DNA of 64,000 bases from Eubacteriaceae bacterium Marseille-Q4139 (GTDB lineage: Bacteria; Bacillota; Clostridia; Lachnospirales; Lachnospiraceae): assembly GCA_018223415.1 (NCBI GenBank), contig JAGTTQ010000001.1, positions 3,583,365 to 3,647,364 of the forward strand, written 5' to 3'. Of this stretch, positions 51,995 through 60,178 are shown one piece after another; position 1 is the stretch's first letter; each line of letters opens with the position of its first letter. The notes beneath the pieces were generated by a model that had not been told where the DNA came from, searched no databases, and saw only the letters and a program-made list of their open reading frames with translations. The translations under genes were made by a program, and so were the position numbers.

Positions 51995-52026
51995 ATGAGC
52001 TCCATACTTCTTGTATGGGGCTCTTT
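51995..52026 (+). terminator. Terminator of the rplU-prp-rpmA operon
   Basis: GAGCTCCATAC and GTATGGGGCTC form an 11-bp stem with a 5-nt loop followed by TTTT. Confidence 0.85.
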
Positions 52027-52163
52027 TGCAATATGGCAGCAGATCAGAATGGCATGGCTTGACGGCTATGCAGCAGGATGACAGCCGCGCGGACGGCTTT
52101 TGCGGCAGGAGGCTGCAAAGATGTGAGTGGACGGCGGACAGATTGGAAAGGACAGGTCTTTTG

Positions 52164-53444
52164 ATGTTTACAGACAGTGCAAAGGTATTTATTAAATCCG
52201 GAAACGGCGGAAACGGCCATGTGAGCTTCCGGCGCGAGCTCTATGTGGCAAACGGCGGGCCGGACGGAGGCGACGGCGGAAGAGGCGGCGACATCATTTT
52301 CGAGGTGGACGACGGCTTAAACACCCTTGTGGACTTTCGGCATGTAAGGAAATACGTCGCAGAAAGCGGCGGGGAAGGCGGAAAGCGCCGCTGCCATGGC
52401 GCGGACGGAAAGGATCTCATCATCAAGGTTCCGGAAGGAACGGTCGTTAAAGACATGGAATCCGGAAAAGTGATTACCGACATGTCCGGTGAGAACCGCC
52501 GGGAAATCATTTTAAAGGGCGGAAAGGGCGGCCTTGGCAACATGCATTATGCCACGGCTACCATGCAGGTTCCCAAATACGCACAGCCTGGAAAGCCAGG
52601 TCAGGAGCTTTGGGTTCAGCTTGAGCTAAAGGTAATCGCTGATGTGGGCCTCGTGGGCTTTCCTAATGTAGGAAAATCCACATTGCTTTCCAGGGTTTCC
52701 AATGCCCGGCCGAAAATTGCAAACTATCATTTCACCACCCTGAACCCGCACCTCGGCGTCGTGAACATGGGAGACGGAAACAGCTTTGTTATGGCAGATA
52801 TTCCCGGCCTCATAGAAGGCGCTGCCGACGGAGCCGGACTCGGACACGAATTCCTGCGCCATATCGAGAGGACAAAAATTCTTCTCCATGTGGTAGATGC
52901 GGCTTCTGTCGAAGGACGCGATCCGGTGGAGGACATCCGGACGATCATGCAGGAGCTTGAGGCATATAATCCAGGCCTTCTTGAGCTTCCGCAGGTGATC
53001 GCAGCCAATAAAATGGACGTGTTTTATGAGGAAGAGGAGAGCCCAATTGCACGCCTCAAAAGGGAATTTGAACCGGAAATCCCGGTTTTTGCAATTTCTG
53101 CTGTCAGCGGAAACGGTGTGGAAGAGCTTTTGGCGCATCTGTTCCAGCTTTTAAAATCTGCCGACCGGACGCCGAAAATTTTTGAAAAAGAGTTTGAAAT
53201 CGAATACCAGGGAGACAGGAATCTTCCTTATACGGTGGAGAAGGCAGAGGACGGCGTCTATGTGGTGGAAGGCCCGAGGATCGAGAAGATGCTTGGATAT
53301 ACGAATCTGGATTCCGAAAAGGGCTTTGACTTCTTCCAGAAATTCTTGAAGCAGACAGGAATCCTGGCCGATTTGGAAAAAGCTGGAATTGAAGAAGGCG
53401 ACACTGTCCGCATGTACGGGCTGGAATTCGATTACTACAAATAA
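52164..53444 (+). CDS. obgE: GTPase Obg
   Basis: A 426-residue ribosome-associated GTPase involved in 50S maturation and stress response. It has the Gly-rich Obg domain (1-158: KVFIKSGNGGNGHVSFRRE, GGDGGRGGDI), the G domain (GFPNVGKST; DIPGLIEGAADGAGLG; ANKMD) and a C-terminal OCT domain (about 345-426). ATG 52164 follows AAAGGACAGG; upstream in-frame codons give no Obg sequence. Confidence 0.96.
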   Translation: MFTDSAKVFIKSGNGGNGHVSFRRELYVANGGPDGGDGGRGGDIIFEVDDGLNTLVDFRHVRKYVAESGGEGGKRRCHGADGKDLIIKVPEGTVVKDMESGKVITDMSGENRREIILKGGKGGLGNMHYATATMQVPKYAQPGKPGQELWVQLELKVIADVGLVGFPNVGKSTLLSRVSNARPKIANYHFTTLNPHLGVVNMGDGNSFVMADIPGLIEGAADGAGLGHEFLRHIERTKILLHVVDAASVEGRDPVEDIRTIMQELEAYNPGLLELPQVIAANKMDVFYEEEESPIARLKREFEPEIPVFAISAVSGNGVEELLAHLFQLLKSADRTPKIFEKEFEIEYQGDRNLPYTVEKAEDGVYVVEGPRIEKMLGYTNLDSEKGFDFFQKFLKQTGILADLEKAGIEEGDTVRMYGLEFDYYK

Positions 53445-53456
53445 AGGAGAAAAACT

Positions 53457-53753
53457 ATGACGAGCAAACAGAGGGCTTATTTAAAGGGGCTTGCAATGAA
53501 CATGACCCCAATCCTCCAGATTGGCAAGTCCAGTCTGACGCCCGAAGTGACCCAGTCTGCGGCGGAGGCGCTGGAAGCCAGGGAGCTGATAAAGATCCAC
53601 ATTTTAAAGAACTGCGCCGACGATGGGAAAGAGCTGGCGGCCATGCTGGCAGAGCGCACCCATTCGCAGGTTGTCCAGGTCATCGGCAAAATGATTGTAT
53701 TATATAAGCCGGCAAAAGAGGAAAAGGACAGAAAAATCGTCCTTCCGCAGTAA
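53457..53753 (+). CDS. yhbY: YhbY-family RNA-binding protein (CRM domain)
   Basis: A 98-residue CRM-domain protein: MTSKQRAYLKGLAMNMTPILQIGKSSLTPEV at the N-terminus, then LIKIHILKNCADD and the GxxG-like QVIGKMIVLYK. It associates with pre-50S particles. Follows obg by 12 bp and precedes nadD, a common clostridial order. Confidence 0.93.
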   Translation: MTSKQRAYLKGLAMNMTPILQIGKSSLTPEVTQSAAEALEARELIKIHILKNCADDGKELAAMLAERTHSQVVQVIGKMIVLYKPAKEEKDRKIVLPQ

Positions 53754-53782
53754 GCGGGCCTGCCAGGGAAAGGAAGCTTTGT

Positions 53783-54412
53783 ATGAAACGCATCGGCATC
53801 ATGGGCGGCACCTTTGATCCTGTCCATAACGGGCATCTGCTTTTAGGGCGGCAGGCTCATGAAGAGTTTGATCTTGATGAAATCTGGTATATGCCGTCGC
53901 ATATCCCGCCCCATAAAAAGGATCATCTGATTACGCCGGGGGAAGACAGGATCCAGATGCTTAAGCTGGCATTAAAGGACATCCCTTACTGCAAGGTTTC
54001 GGATTTCGAGATGAACCGGCCTGGGAACACGTACACGGCCAGGACACTTGAACTTTTGAAAGAGAAGTATCCAAATACAAGGTTCTACTTCATCGTGGGG
54101 GCAGATTCCCTGTTTCAGATTGAATCTTGGTACCATCCGGAAAAGGTAATGGCCCTGGCTTCGATTCTTGCGGCAGGAAGGCAATATGAAAGCCACGGCA
54201 TCACGCTGGCCGAGCAGGCCGAGCATCTTAAGCAAACCTATGGCGCCGATGTCCATCTGCTCCATAATGAAGAAAACGCTGCTGCGTCGGCTGATATCCG
54301 CAGGCGTGTACGGGAAGGAAAGTCCATAAGCGGAGTCGTGCCAAAAGCCGTTGCAGAATATATCAGAGACCGCCGCCTTTACGTGGCCGGCGGGGACGGA
54401 AAGGAACTGTGA
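53783..54412 (+). CDS. nadD: Nicotinate-nucleotide adenylyltransferase
   Basis: A 209-residue enzyme adenylating NaMN to NaAD in NAD synthesis. The nucleotidyltransferase signature is GGTFDPVHNGHL; the IPPHK and FIVGADSLFQIESW motifs and a late SADIRRRVREGKS are all canonical. Start follows AAAGGAAGC. Confidence 0.95.
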   Translation: MKRIGIMGGTFDPVHNGHLLLGRQAHEEFDLDEIWYMPSHIPPHKKDHLITPGEDRIQMLKLALKDIPYCKVSDFEMNRPGNTYTARTLELLKEKYPNTRFYFIVGADSLFQIESWYHPEKVMALASILAAGRQYESHGITLAEQAEHLKQTYGADVHLLHNEENAAASADIRRRVREGKSISGVVPKAVAEYIRDRRLYVAGGDGKEL

Positions 54413-54421
54413 TCGCACAGG

Positions 54422-55147
54422 ATGGATGAGAGAGTACCGGAAATAAGAAAACATTTGAAAAAAAAGCTGGATCCCATGCGGTATGAGCATACGCTTGGGG
54501 TCTCTTATACCTGTCAGGCTCTTGCCATGCGTTATGGGTATGATCTTGACAAGGCAGAGCTGGCGGGGCTTCTGCACGACTGCGCCAAGCGGTACGACGG
54601 GGAAACCCTGCTCTCCAAATGTCTTGCCAGGAATCTTCAGGTAACTCCGTCAGAGGAGAGGGATCCGTCCCTTCTCCATGCAAAGCTCGGCGCTTACATG
54701 GCCAGAGAAAAGTATGGCGTCGAGGATCCGGAGATCCTTCAGGCCATTGAATGCCATACTACGGGACGCTGCGGCATGACGCTTCTCGATAAAATCCTGT
54801 ACGCGGCCGACTATATTGAGCCGCGCCGGTATAAGGCGGGAAATCTTCCCGAGATGCGGAAGCTGGCTTTCCTGGATCTTGATGAGGCATGCCTTGCGAT
54901 TATGGAAAGTACCCTGACCTATTTAAGATCCCGGGAATTTTCTATTGATACTGCGACGGTTCTCGCCTGCGAGGATATGAAGCGTGCCGTCGAAGAAAAA
55001 AGGAAGCATATAAAAATACAGGATATCAAAAATCAAATGGAAAGCAAGGAGGAAACTGCATTTGAAACAGTCAAAAGAGCTGGTGAAAATCGCCGTAGAG
55101 GCATTGTCCGAGAAAAAAGGAGAAGATATAAAAATTATCGACATTGA
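54422..55147 (+). CDS. yqeK: YqeK-family HD-domain protein
   Basis: A 241-residue HD hydrolase (Ap4A hydrolase in characterised members). The metal-binding His/Asp are in YEHTLGVSYTCQALA and LLHDCAKRYD; later HAKLGAYMAREKYG and YAADYIEPRRYK. Typical YqeK is about 190-200 residues. The extra roughly 40 C-terminal residues are basic (EKRKHIKIQDIKNQ, REKRRRYKNYRH) and coincide with the start of rsfS, so 86 bp code in two frames. Confidence 0.9.
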   Translation: MDERVPEIRKHLKKKLDPMRYEHTLGVSYTCQALAMRYGYDLDKAELAGLLHDCAKRYDGETLLSKCLARNLQVTPSEERDPSLLHAKLGAYMAREKYGVEDPEILQAIECHTTGRCGMTLLDKILYAADYIEPRRYKAGNLPEMRKLAFLDLDEACLAIMESTLTYLRSREFSIDTATVLACEDMKRAVEEKRKHIKIQDIKNQMESKEETAFETVKRAGENRRRGIVREKRRRYKNYRH

Positions 55148-55418
55148 AAATGTCAGTGTCATTGCCGATTATTTCGTTCTGGCAAGTGCATCCAACACGA
55201 ACCAGACTCAGGCGCTTGTCGACAATGTGGAGGAACAGCTTTTCAAGGCCGGCTATGAATGCAGGCAGAAGGAAGGAAACAGCAGCTCTACATGGGTGCT
55301 TTTGGATTACGGCGATGTGATTGTTCATGTATTTTCAAAAGAAGACAGGCTGTTCTATGATCTGGAGCGGATCTGGCGAGACGGAAAGGTCATGGAATCG
55401 CTGGAAGAATTAGAGTAG
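55062..55418 (+). CDS. rsfS: Ribosome silencing factor RsfS
   Basis: A 118-residue factor that binds L14 and blocks subunit joining in starvation. Start TTG 55062 lies 8 nt after AAGGAGG. Family segments: KIIDIENVSVIADYFVLASASNTNQTQALVDNVEE and WVLLDYGDVIVHVFSKEDRLFYDLERIW. It overlaps the end of yqeK by 86 bp in another frame. Confidence 0.95.
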   Translation: MKQSKELVKIAVEALSEKKGEDIKIIDIENVSVIADYFVLASASNTNQTQALVDNVEEQLFKAGYECRQKEGNSSSTWVLLDYGDVIVHVFSKEDRLFYDLERIWRDGKVMESLEELE

Positions 55419-55675
55419 TTCATATAGAATTTTTACGCAGGCGGACGCCGGAGTTTTCCGGAATCCGCCTGTTTTGCTGCACAGGCCCGGCAGGCAGTAA
55501 CATACTTATATGAAATGGCATTTGCCGGGCGTAAGAACATGAATCACGATCACGCGGAATGTTTGTCTGCGATGATGCAACAGGGAAAATCCTCCCTGCG
55601 CGATATTTGCCGTAAAGGCCGTGCCGCCGGACACATTTCCAGACTTCCACATGCTGCTGCCGCACAGTTTTGTCC
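55419..55675. other. Intergenic region between rsfS and lexA
   Basis: 257 bp between convergent genes. It contains the terminator listed separately. A minus-strand open frame across it has no ribosome-binding site or recognisable sequence and I do not consider it a gene. Confidence 0.6.
55438..55476 (+). terminator. Terminator of the obg-rsfS operon
   Basis: CAGGCGGACGCCGGA and TTCCGGAATCCGCCTG form a long stem with a 3-nt loop, followed by TTTT. Confidence 0.85.
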
Positions 55676-56293
55676 TTAATTCATGATACGGAACAGTCCA
55701 ATGACTTTTCCTAGGATCTGCACATCATCAACGATAATCGGCTCCATGGAAGAATTCTGCGGCTGGAGACGGTAGTGGCCGTCTTCCTTATAAAAGGTTT
55801 TAACTGTGGCAGAATCATCCACGAGAGCAACAACCATTTCCCCGTTTTCTGCCGTGGACTGACTGGATACAAGCACCTGATCTCCATTCAGAATACCGGC
55901 TTCGATCATACTTTCCCCTTTTACGCGGAGCATAAAGATATCCTTATTCGGAAGCATTTCCGCAGGAAACGGCATATAGCTTTCAATATTTTCCTGTGCC
56001 AGGATCGGCACGCCGGCCGCCACCGTCCCGATGAGCGGGACGTTCACCATTTCCCGCCGCGTCAGTGCAAAATCATCATCCAGAATTTCAATCGTCCTCG
56101 GTTTGGTAGGATCCCGGCGGATATAGCCGTTCTTTTCCAGCGTCTCAAGGTGAGAGTGGACGGAGGACGTGGACTTTAAGTTGACGGCCTCGCAGATTTC
56201 ACGCACGGCCGGCGGGTATCCCTTCTTTAATATGGTTTCTTTAATATATTCTAAAATCTCTTTCTGTTTTTCGGTGATTCTTCCCTGACTCAT
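55676..56293 (-). CDS. lexA: LexA repressor
   Basis: A 205-residue SOS repressor. The winged-helix N-terminus (ITEKQKEILEYIKE, PPAVREICEAVNLKSTSSVHSHLETLEKNGYI) is followed by the self-cleavage domain: cleavage site A93-G94, S128 (GESMIEAG) and K165 (SATVKTFYKE). Start follows AAGGAGA. Two SOS-box-like sites overlie its own promoter, so it is autoregulated. Confidence 0.96.
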   Translation of the reverse strand: MSQGRITEKQKEILEYIKETILKKGYPPAVREICEAVNLKSTSSVHSHLETLEKNGYIRRDPTKPRTIEILDDDFALTRREMVNVPLIGTVAAGVPILAQENIESYMPFPAEMLPNKDIFMLRVKGESMIEAGILNGDQVLVSSQSTAENGEMVVALVDDSATVKTFYKEDGHYRLQPQNSSMEPIIVDDVQILGKVIGLFRIMN

Positions 56294-56392
56294 ATGACTC
56301 TCCTTATCTATGTAATAAAATCAGAACGGTTTCAGATATCAGATGGGACTTTTGGATTCAGCAGGACGCCTGCTGATTTTCCTGTTGTCTAT

Positions 56393-56421
56393 ATACTAAC
56401 ATATGTTCGAGAAAAAAGCAA
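56393..56421 (-). promoter_or_regulatory. lexA promoter
   Basis: On the minus strand TTGCTT (56421-56416) and TAGTAT (56398-56393) have 17-bp spacing. SOS-like boxes lie over the spacer/-10 and over the -35. Confidence 0.65.
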
Positions 56422-56514
56422 ACCTTTGTTCGAAAAAAATCAAAAAAATGTTGACAAACGTATGTTCTGAGTATATAATCCAAATCAGAACAGATGTTCT
56501 CGAACCTACGTTTG
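56396..56514. promoter_or_regulatory. Five SOS-box-like LexA sites between lexA and the yneA-like gene
   Basis: Sites resembling CGAAC-N4-GTTCG: CTAACATATGTTCG (56396), CAAACCTTTGTTCG (56419), CAAACGTATGTTCT (56455), AGAACAGATGTTCT (56487) and CGAACCTACGTTTG (56501). The first two lie in the lexA promoter, the third in the divergent promoter, and the last two are adjacent and downstream of that -10. Confidence 0.85.
56451..56479 (+). promoter_or_regulatory. Promoter of the yneA-like gene
   Basis: TTGACA (56451-56456) and TATAAT (56474-56479) with 17-bp spacing; an SOS-like box sits in the spacer. Confidence 0.85.
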
Positions 56515-56531
56515 AAAGGAGAGTATGAAAA

Positions 56532-56837
56532 ATGAAAAAAACATTAGTCCTTTTTATTGTATCTGTAATCGTAATTTCATGTTTTTTTGGCAAAACGCTG
56601 GTGATGGCAAATGCAGAAGAAAACCATCCGCCGCGTTACCGTTACTATACAAATATCGAAATTCAGGAAGGAGATACCCTCTGGACGATTGCAGAGCAGT
56701 ACTGCGAAAATTCCGGAATGGATGTCAGGGAGTATGTCCGAGAGCTGCAAAAAATGAATCAGCTTTCCAACGATCATATCCTGGCAGGAGATTCTCTGGC
56801 AGTCGTCTATTTTACGGACACACCGCTTCCGGAATAG
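56532..56837 (+). CDS. yneA: YneA-like SOS-induced cell division inhibitor with LysM domain
   Basis: A 101-residue exported protein. One N-terminal membrane/signal segment (LVLFIVSVIVISCFFGKTLVMA) is followed by a LysM-type domain (about 42-93: IEIQEGDTLWTIAEQYCENSGMD, ELQKMNQLSNDHILAGDSLAV). Size, LysM, divergent position from lexA and SOS boxes match Bacillus YneA, which delays septation during DNA damage. Sequence identity is not high enough by eye for certainty. Ribosome-binding site AAAGGAGAG. Confidence 0.82.
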   Translation: MKKTLVLFIVSVIVISCFFGKTLVMANAEENHPPRYRYYTNIEIQEGDTLWTIAEQYCENSGMDVREYVRELQKMNQLSNDHILAGDSLAVVYFTDTPLPE

Positions 56838-56857
56838 GACTGCCTCCGGCAGGACTG

Positions 56858-57907
56858 TCAGTCCTCCCGGAGCCTGACACGGTTTCTTGCCATCCTGCGC
56901 CGTTCGTCCTCTAAAGCTGCGTAATGTTTCTTTGTCGTATTTACATCGCTGTGGCCAAGGACGTCGGCAACCAGGTAAATATCTCCTGTTTCGCGGTAAA
57001 GATTCGTGCCATAGGTGCTTCTAAGCTTATGCGGCGTGATTTTTTTTAAAGGAGCTGCCAGGGACGCATATTTTTTTACCAGATTTTCGACGCTCCTGAC
57101 AGCCATGCGTTTCTTCTGCATGGAGAGGAAAAGGGCTTCTTCGTGGCCGGGATATGCCTCTATATGCTGGCGCTCTTCCAGATATTTATCGAGGACGTCG
57201 CGTACTTCATCGCTGAAGTACACGATAGATTCCTTTCCGCCTTTCCGATAGATTTTGATTCCGCAGGCGTCCATATCCACGTCGTTCATATTAAGCCCTA
57301 CACATTCAGAGACACGGATCCCCGTTCCAAGAAGAAGAGACATCAGTGCCAGATCGCGCACCTTTGTGATTTCATGATAGCGTTTCTGGCGCTCTGTCAG
57401 CTTTTCTCCGTCTTCCACAAGATCCAGAAGCTTTGCTACTTCATCAATTTCCAGGCGGATAATTTCCTTCTGGTGGAGCTTCGGAAGCTGTACAAGGGCT
57501 GCCGGATTCTTTTCAATCTTCTGTGTCCGGTAAAAATAGTTATAGAAACTCTTCAAAGAAGAGACTTTCCGCATAATTCCTCGCTCTGTATTGAAGACGT
57601 CATCGTCCGTGATGCTTGGATGGCATTTCAGATACTCCATATATTCTTCCAGATCTGTGACATTCAGATCTTCCAGAAAAGAAAGCGGAATCTCTTTTCC
57701 AAGTTTCTCAGCCTCGGGATTGGCACGCCTTAAGAATTCAAAAAAGATTCTCAGGTCATAAGCATAGGCAATCCTGGTTCGCGTCGATGTCCGCGGCTCA
57801 ATTCCACGGAAAAAATCCGCGCAGTAATAGGGCAGTTCTTTTATCAGTCCCCGGAGCCGTTTGATATTTTCTACATCTTTTTGTTCGTGATAGGTCAGTG
57901 TTGCCAT
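56858..57907 (-). CDS. Tyrosine recombinase (Xer/integrase family)
   Basis: A 349-residue tyrosine recombinase. The N-terminal SAM-like core-binding domain covers about 1-165. Catalytic residues are R in GTGIRVSE, K in RKGGKES, HxxR in ITPHKLRSTYG, H in LGHSDVNTT and the nucleophile Y in KKHYAAL. It resembles XerC/D or CodV more than phage integrases, and no attachment site was seen next to it. Start follows GGGAGG. It is convergent with the yneA-like gene. Confidence 0.87.
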   Translation of the reverse strand: MATLTYHEQKDVENIKRLRGLIKELPYYCADFFRGIEPRTSTRTRIAYAYDLRIFFEFLRRANPEAEKLGKEIPLSFLEDLNVTDLEEYMEYLKCHPSITDDDVFNTERGIMRKVSSLKSFYNYFYRTQKIEKNPAALVQLPKLHQKEIIRLEIDEVAKLLDLVEDGEKLTERQKRYHEITKVRDLALMSLLLGTGIRVSECVGLNMNDVDMDACGIKIYRKGGKESIVYFSDEVRDVLDKYLEERQHIEAYPGHEEALFLSMQKKRMAVRSVENLVKKYASLAAPLKKITPHKLRSTYGTNLYRETGDIYLVADVLGHSDVNTTKKHYAALEDERRRMARNRVRLRED

Positions 57908-57927
57908 AGGTCGGCCTCCCTTCAGTT

Positions 57928-58659
57928 TTATTCAGCCTGCTTTCTCTCTGGCCAGCCAGGGATGTTTCCTTCTGTAATTGCACGGAACAGGCGATCTTTT
58001 ACTCCGGGTTCATCCCGGTTCAGAGATGCTGTCAGATTTTTCACATATTCTCTTTTTGTTTTTCCGTCAACAGGACACGGATTTTTACATACAGGAAGCT
58101 GATATTTGTTTTTAAAGCCGATCACGTCCGATTCGGATACATACAGCATTGGTCGGATAACCGTCAGCCCCATACGGTCGAGATACGTTTTCGGAGAAAA
58201 CGAATGAAACCGGCCCTCATAGATCAGAGAGAGCAGCATCGTTTCAATTACGTCGTCCTTGTGATGGGCATAAGCCACTTTCGTGCAGCCGGCATCTTTT
58301 GCCGCCTGGTTTAATGCGCCTTTCCTCATTTTGGCACAGAGGGAACATGGATTCGACTCTTTTCTGGTTTCAAATACAATCTGGCTGATTTCCGTTGGAA
58401 TCACCGTATAAGGCACATTGAGTCCGCTGCAAAACGTCCGAATAGCGTCAAAATCCTGATTTCCAAATCCAAGATCCACAGTGAACCCATGGATTTCAAA
58501 ATGCCGTGGATAAAATTTTTGAAGTGCCTGAAGTGCACAGAGTAACGCAAGGCTGTCCTTGCCGCCGGAAATGCCTATGGCGATTCTGTCACCGTCTTCA
58601 ATCATGTTGTAATCATCTGCCGCCTTTCTTACTAGGCTCAGCAGTCTTTGAAGCTTCAT
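57928..58659 (-). CDS. TtcA-family tRNA 2-thiocytidine synthetase-like protein
   Basis: A 243-residue PP-loop ATPase. The ATP pyrophosphatase loop is GISGGKDSLAL, and Cys motifs for the Fe-S cluster or persulfide are in NPCSLCAKMRKGAL and CKNPCPVDG. TtcA thiolates C32 of some tRNAs; the family also includes other thiolation enzymes, so the exact target is not certain. The AGGAGG is 13 nt before the ATG, a longer gap than usual. Confidence 0.85.
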   Translation of the reverse strand: MKLQRLLSLVRKAADDYNMIEDGDRIAIGISGGKDSLALLCALQALQKFYPRHFEIHGFTVDLGFGNQDFDAIRTFCSGLNVPYTVIPTEISQIVFETRKESNPCSLCAKMRKGALNQAAKDAGCTKVAYAHHKDDVIETMLLSLIYEGRFHSFSPKTYLDRMGLTVIRPMLYVSESDVIGFKNKYQLPVCKNPCPVDGKTKREYVKNLTASLNRDEPGVKDRLFRAITEGNIPGWPERKQAE

Positions 58660-58733
58660 ATGTATTTTTAGGCCTCCTGTCTGATTTTTATTTGAACTAT
58701 TACCTTGGTCTGATATTTCTCACGAAGAAAAAC

Positions 58734-58763
58734 TTGAAACAGGCGGAGAGGGTATGCTAAGAT
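58734..58763 (+). promoter_or_regulatory. Putative promoter of the 30-residue membrane peptide
   Basis: TTGAAA (58734-58739) and TAAGAT (58758-58763) with 18-bp spacing and TGC just before the -10. Confidence 0.5.
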
Positions 58764-58816
58764 AGAAAGCAGAGACGCGCTGTTTCGATTTCATATGCCG
58801 AGAGGAGATATCAGAA

Positions 58817-58909
58817 ATGGGAAAAATGTTTGAAAAAATCCTGGCTGTTGCCATTGTGGTCTGTATCCTGTATTTATTTGTTGTGTATTACCTTCCATAC
58901 CTGTTGTAG
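58817..58909 (+). CDS. 30-residue single-span membrane peptide
   Basis: A very short gene starting MGKMFEKILAVAIVVCIL with ATG 58817 placed after AGAGGAG. After a short charged N-terminus nearly all residues are hydrophobic (to PYLL), giving one membrane helix. It has a promoter-like sequence upstream and clean start/stop. Similar orphan peptides occur in Lachnospiraceae genomes, as far as I recall; function unknown, possibly a small regulator or toxin-like peptide. Confidence 0.6.
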   Translation: MGKMFEKILAVAIVVCILYLFVVYYLPYLL

Positions 58910-59216
58910 GCTGCGGTGAGGATGGAAATAAAATGTGTTGGAGTATGGAGAGAGTGTTTTTTATACTATGCGTTAAATATCAAAAAAACGAATAGTTTTG
59001 AGCATTCTTATCATATCAGATAATGGTTGGGAAAGCAAGAGGAGAAGAAGAATGCTTGGGGATTTTGGGCGAGATATCAGGAGAAGTTAGCGATGAAAAA
59101 TATATAATCGCAATAAAGTTTACATAAAAATATTATGTTAACTAAAAGAACATATTGTAAAAGCCATTTGACTTTTTACCCGTTTTCAATTACTATAAAA
59201 ACGAGGAAGTGATAGC
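58910..59216. other. AT-rich intergenic region
   Basis: 307 bp with no convincing gene. Short frames lack ribosome-binding sites. Composition is markedly more AT-rich than the flanking core genes, as in the rest of this patch. Confidence 0.5.
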
Positions 59217-59478
59217 ATGAGCGATAATGAATTACTATTAGCTCTCTCCAGCATGATGGACAAGAAATTAAAACCCATCGAGGAAAGACAGAAAAAAATG
59301 GAAATCATGATGGAAAACGATATACTTCCAAGGCTGCAAAATATCGAAGCCTGGCTACACCGGCACGTATAAGAGATATGAAACCGGGATAGAAGAACTC
59401 GAGGCCATGAAAGCCGATATCGAAATCATGAAAAAGGTTATTGAAGAACATTCTAACAAGCTTAACAAAACAGCCTAA
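59217..59478 (+). pseudogene. Frameshifted small coiled-coil protein gene
   Basis: ATG 59217 follows AGGAAG and reads MSDNELLLALSSMMDKKLKPIEERQ through LQNIEAW before a TAA at 59370. An insertion of about one base near 59352-59356 shifts the frame; the next frame continues YTGTYKRYETGIEELEAM and ends with TAA at 59476. Restoring the frame gives about 86 residues of coiled-coil sequence related to the neighbour at 59514 and to the minus-strand gene at 60179. Confidence 0.7.
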
Positions 59479-59513
59479 GGAGTACTGCCAATACCGAAAG
59501 GAGCAGCGATAAC

Positions 59514-59888
59514 ATGACTGATCAGGAAATCCTAGACACAATGAAAACCTTGTTGCAGCCAATAAACAACAAGTTGGGAGGCCTCGAAAACAAGTTGGGA
59601 GGCCTCGAAAACAAGTTGGAAGGCCTCGAAAACAGGCTGGAGACCTTTGAACGGGAAACTAAAGCACGGTTTACTGAAGTAAAATCACAAATTCATGAAA
59701 TCCAACTCACATTAGAGAATGACACCAACAAGAGAATCAACATAGTCGCTGAAGGACACCTCGACCTAAGCCGTAAGCTCGACGACGCACTGAAAGTAGA
59801 AAATGAAAAGGAAATGTTACTCTTACGTGTAACGGCACTGGAAAGTGAGGTTAGGCAGCTCAAAAGAAAAATTGAACAGATAGCATAA
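59514..59888 (+). CDS. Small coiled-coil protein with 21-bp tandem repeats
   Basis: A 124-residue protein, almost entirely predicted helix. Near residues 19-46 it has three copies of NKLGGLE/NKLEGLE and a degenerate fourth, encoded by 21-bp direct repeats (59568-59630, fourth at 59631-59651), exactly one heptad each. The N-terminus MTDQEILDTMKTLLQPI resembles the pseudogene 36 bp upstream and the family also seen at 60179. Start follows AAAGGAGC. Function unknown. Confidence 0.75.
   Translation: MTDQEILDTMKTLLQPINNKLGGLENKLGGLENKLEGLENRLETFERETKARFTEVKSQIHEIQLTLENDTNKRINIVAEGHLDLSRKLDDALKVENEKEMLLLRVTALESEVRQLKRKIEQIA
59568..59651 (+). repeat. 21-bp tandem repeat (3 copies plus one degenerate)
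   Basis: Unit AACAAGTTGGGAGGCCTCGA plus A: copies at 59568, 59589 and 59610, and a degenerate one at 59631. It encodes the heptad NKLGGLE, so copy-number change would lengthen the coiled coil in phase. Confidence 0.9.
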
Positions 59889-59892
59889 CACG

Positions 59893-59924
59893 GAAAAAGG
59901 GCGGCTCTGTCGTCCCTTTTTTTA
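59893..59924 (+). terminator. Terminator after the coiled-coil gene
   Basis: AAAAAGGGCG and CGTCCCTTTT form a stem with a 7-nt loop followed by further T. Confidence 0.8.
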
Positions 59925-60151
59925 TGAAGGAGAGACAGAGAGAATGCATATAGGGATGAAACTATCTTAAGTATATGCAATCAAATGGAACTATTCGTTA
60001 AAGCTGTCTTTCGCGCATAGTTATGCATATGTCCACAAGCTTGCAATCACACAACACAACTTGGATTTTCTTTGAATTGCTGCTGTTCCATTCCGGAAAT
60101 CATCAATAATCCTGTATCCTTAAACAACTATTTAAATCTGCAATAAAATAC

Positions 60152-60172
60152 AGCCCAGCTAGGCACTGGGCT
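60152..60172 (-). terminator. Probable terminator of the minus-strand coiled-coil gene
   Basis: AGCCCAG and CTGGGCT with a 7-nt loop; on the minus strand it is followed by GTATTTTATT. It lies just after the gene's stop codon. Confidence 0.55.
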
Positions 60173-60178
60173 ATGACT

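Noticed and set aside
55420..55665. 81-residue minus-strand open frame between rsfS and lexA
   Set aside because: No ribosome-binding site, no recognisable sequence, and it overlaps the terminator of the obg-rsfS operon.
56844..56872. Terminator hairpin between the yneA-like and recombinase genes
   Set aside because: The stem CTCCGGCAGGACT/AGTCCTCCCGGAG is good but has no T-run and lies largely inside the recombinase coding end.
56858..57907. Prophage or integrative element around the tyrosine recombinase
   Set aside because: No other mobile genes, cargo or repeat ends nearby; the sequence looks like a chromosomal Xer-type recombinase.
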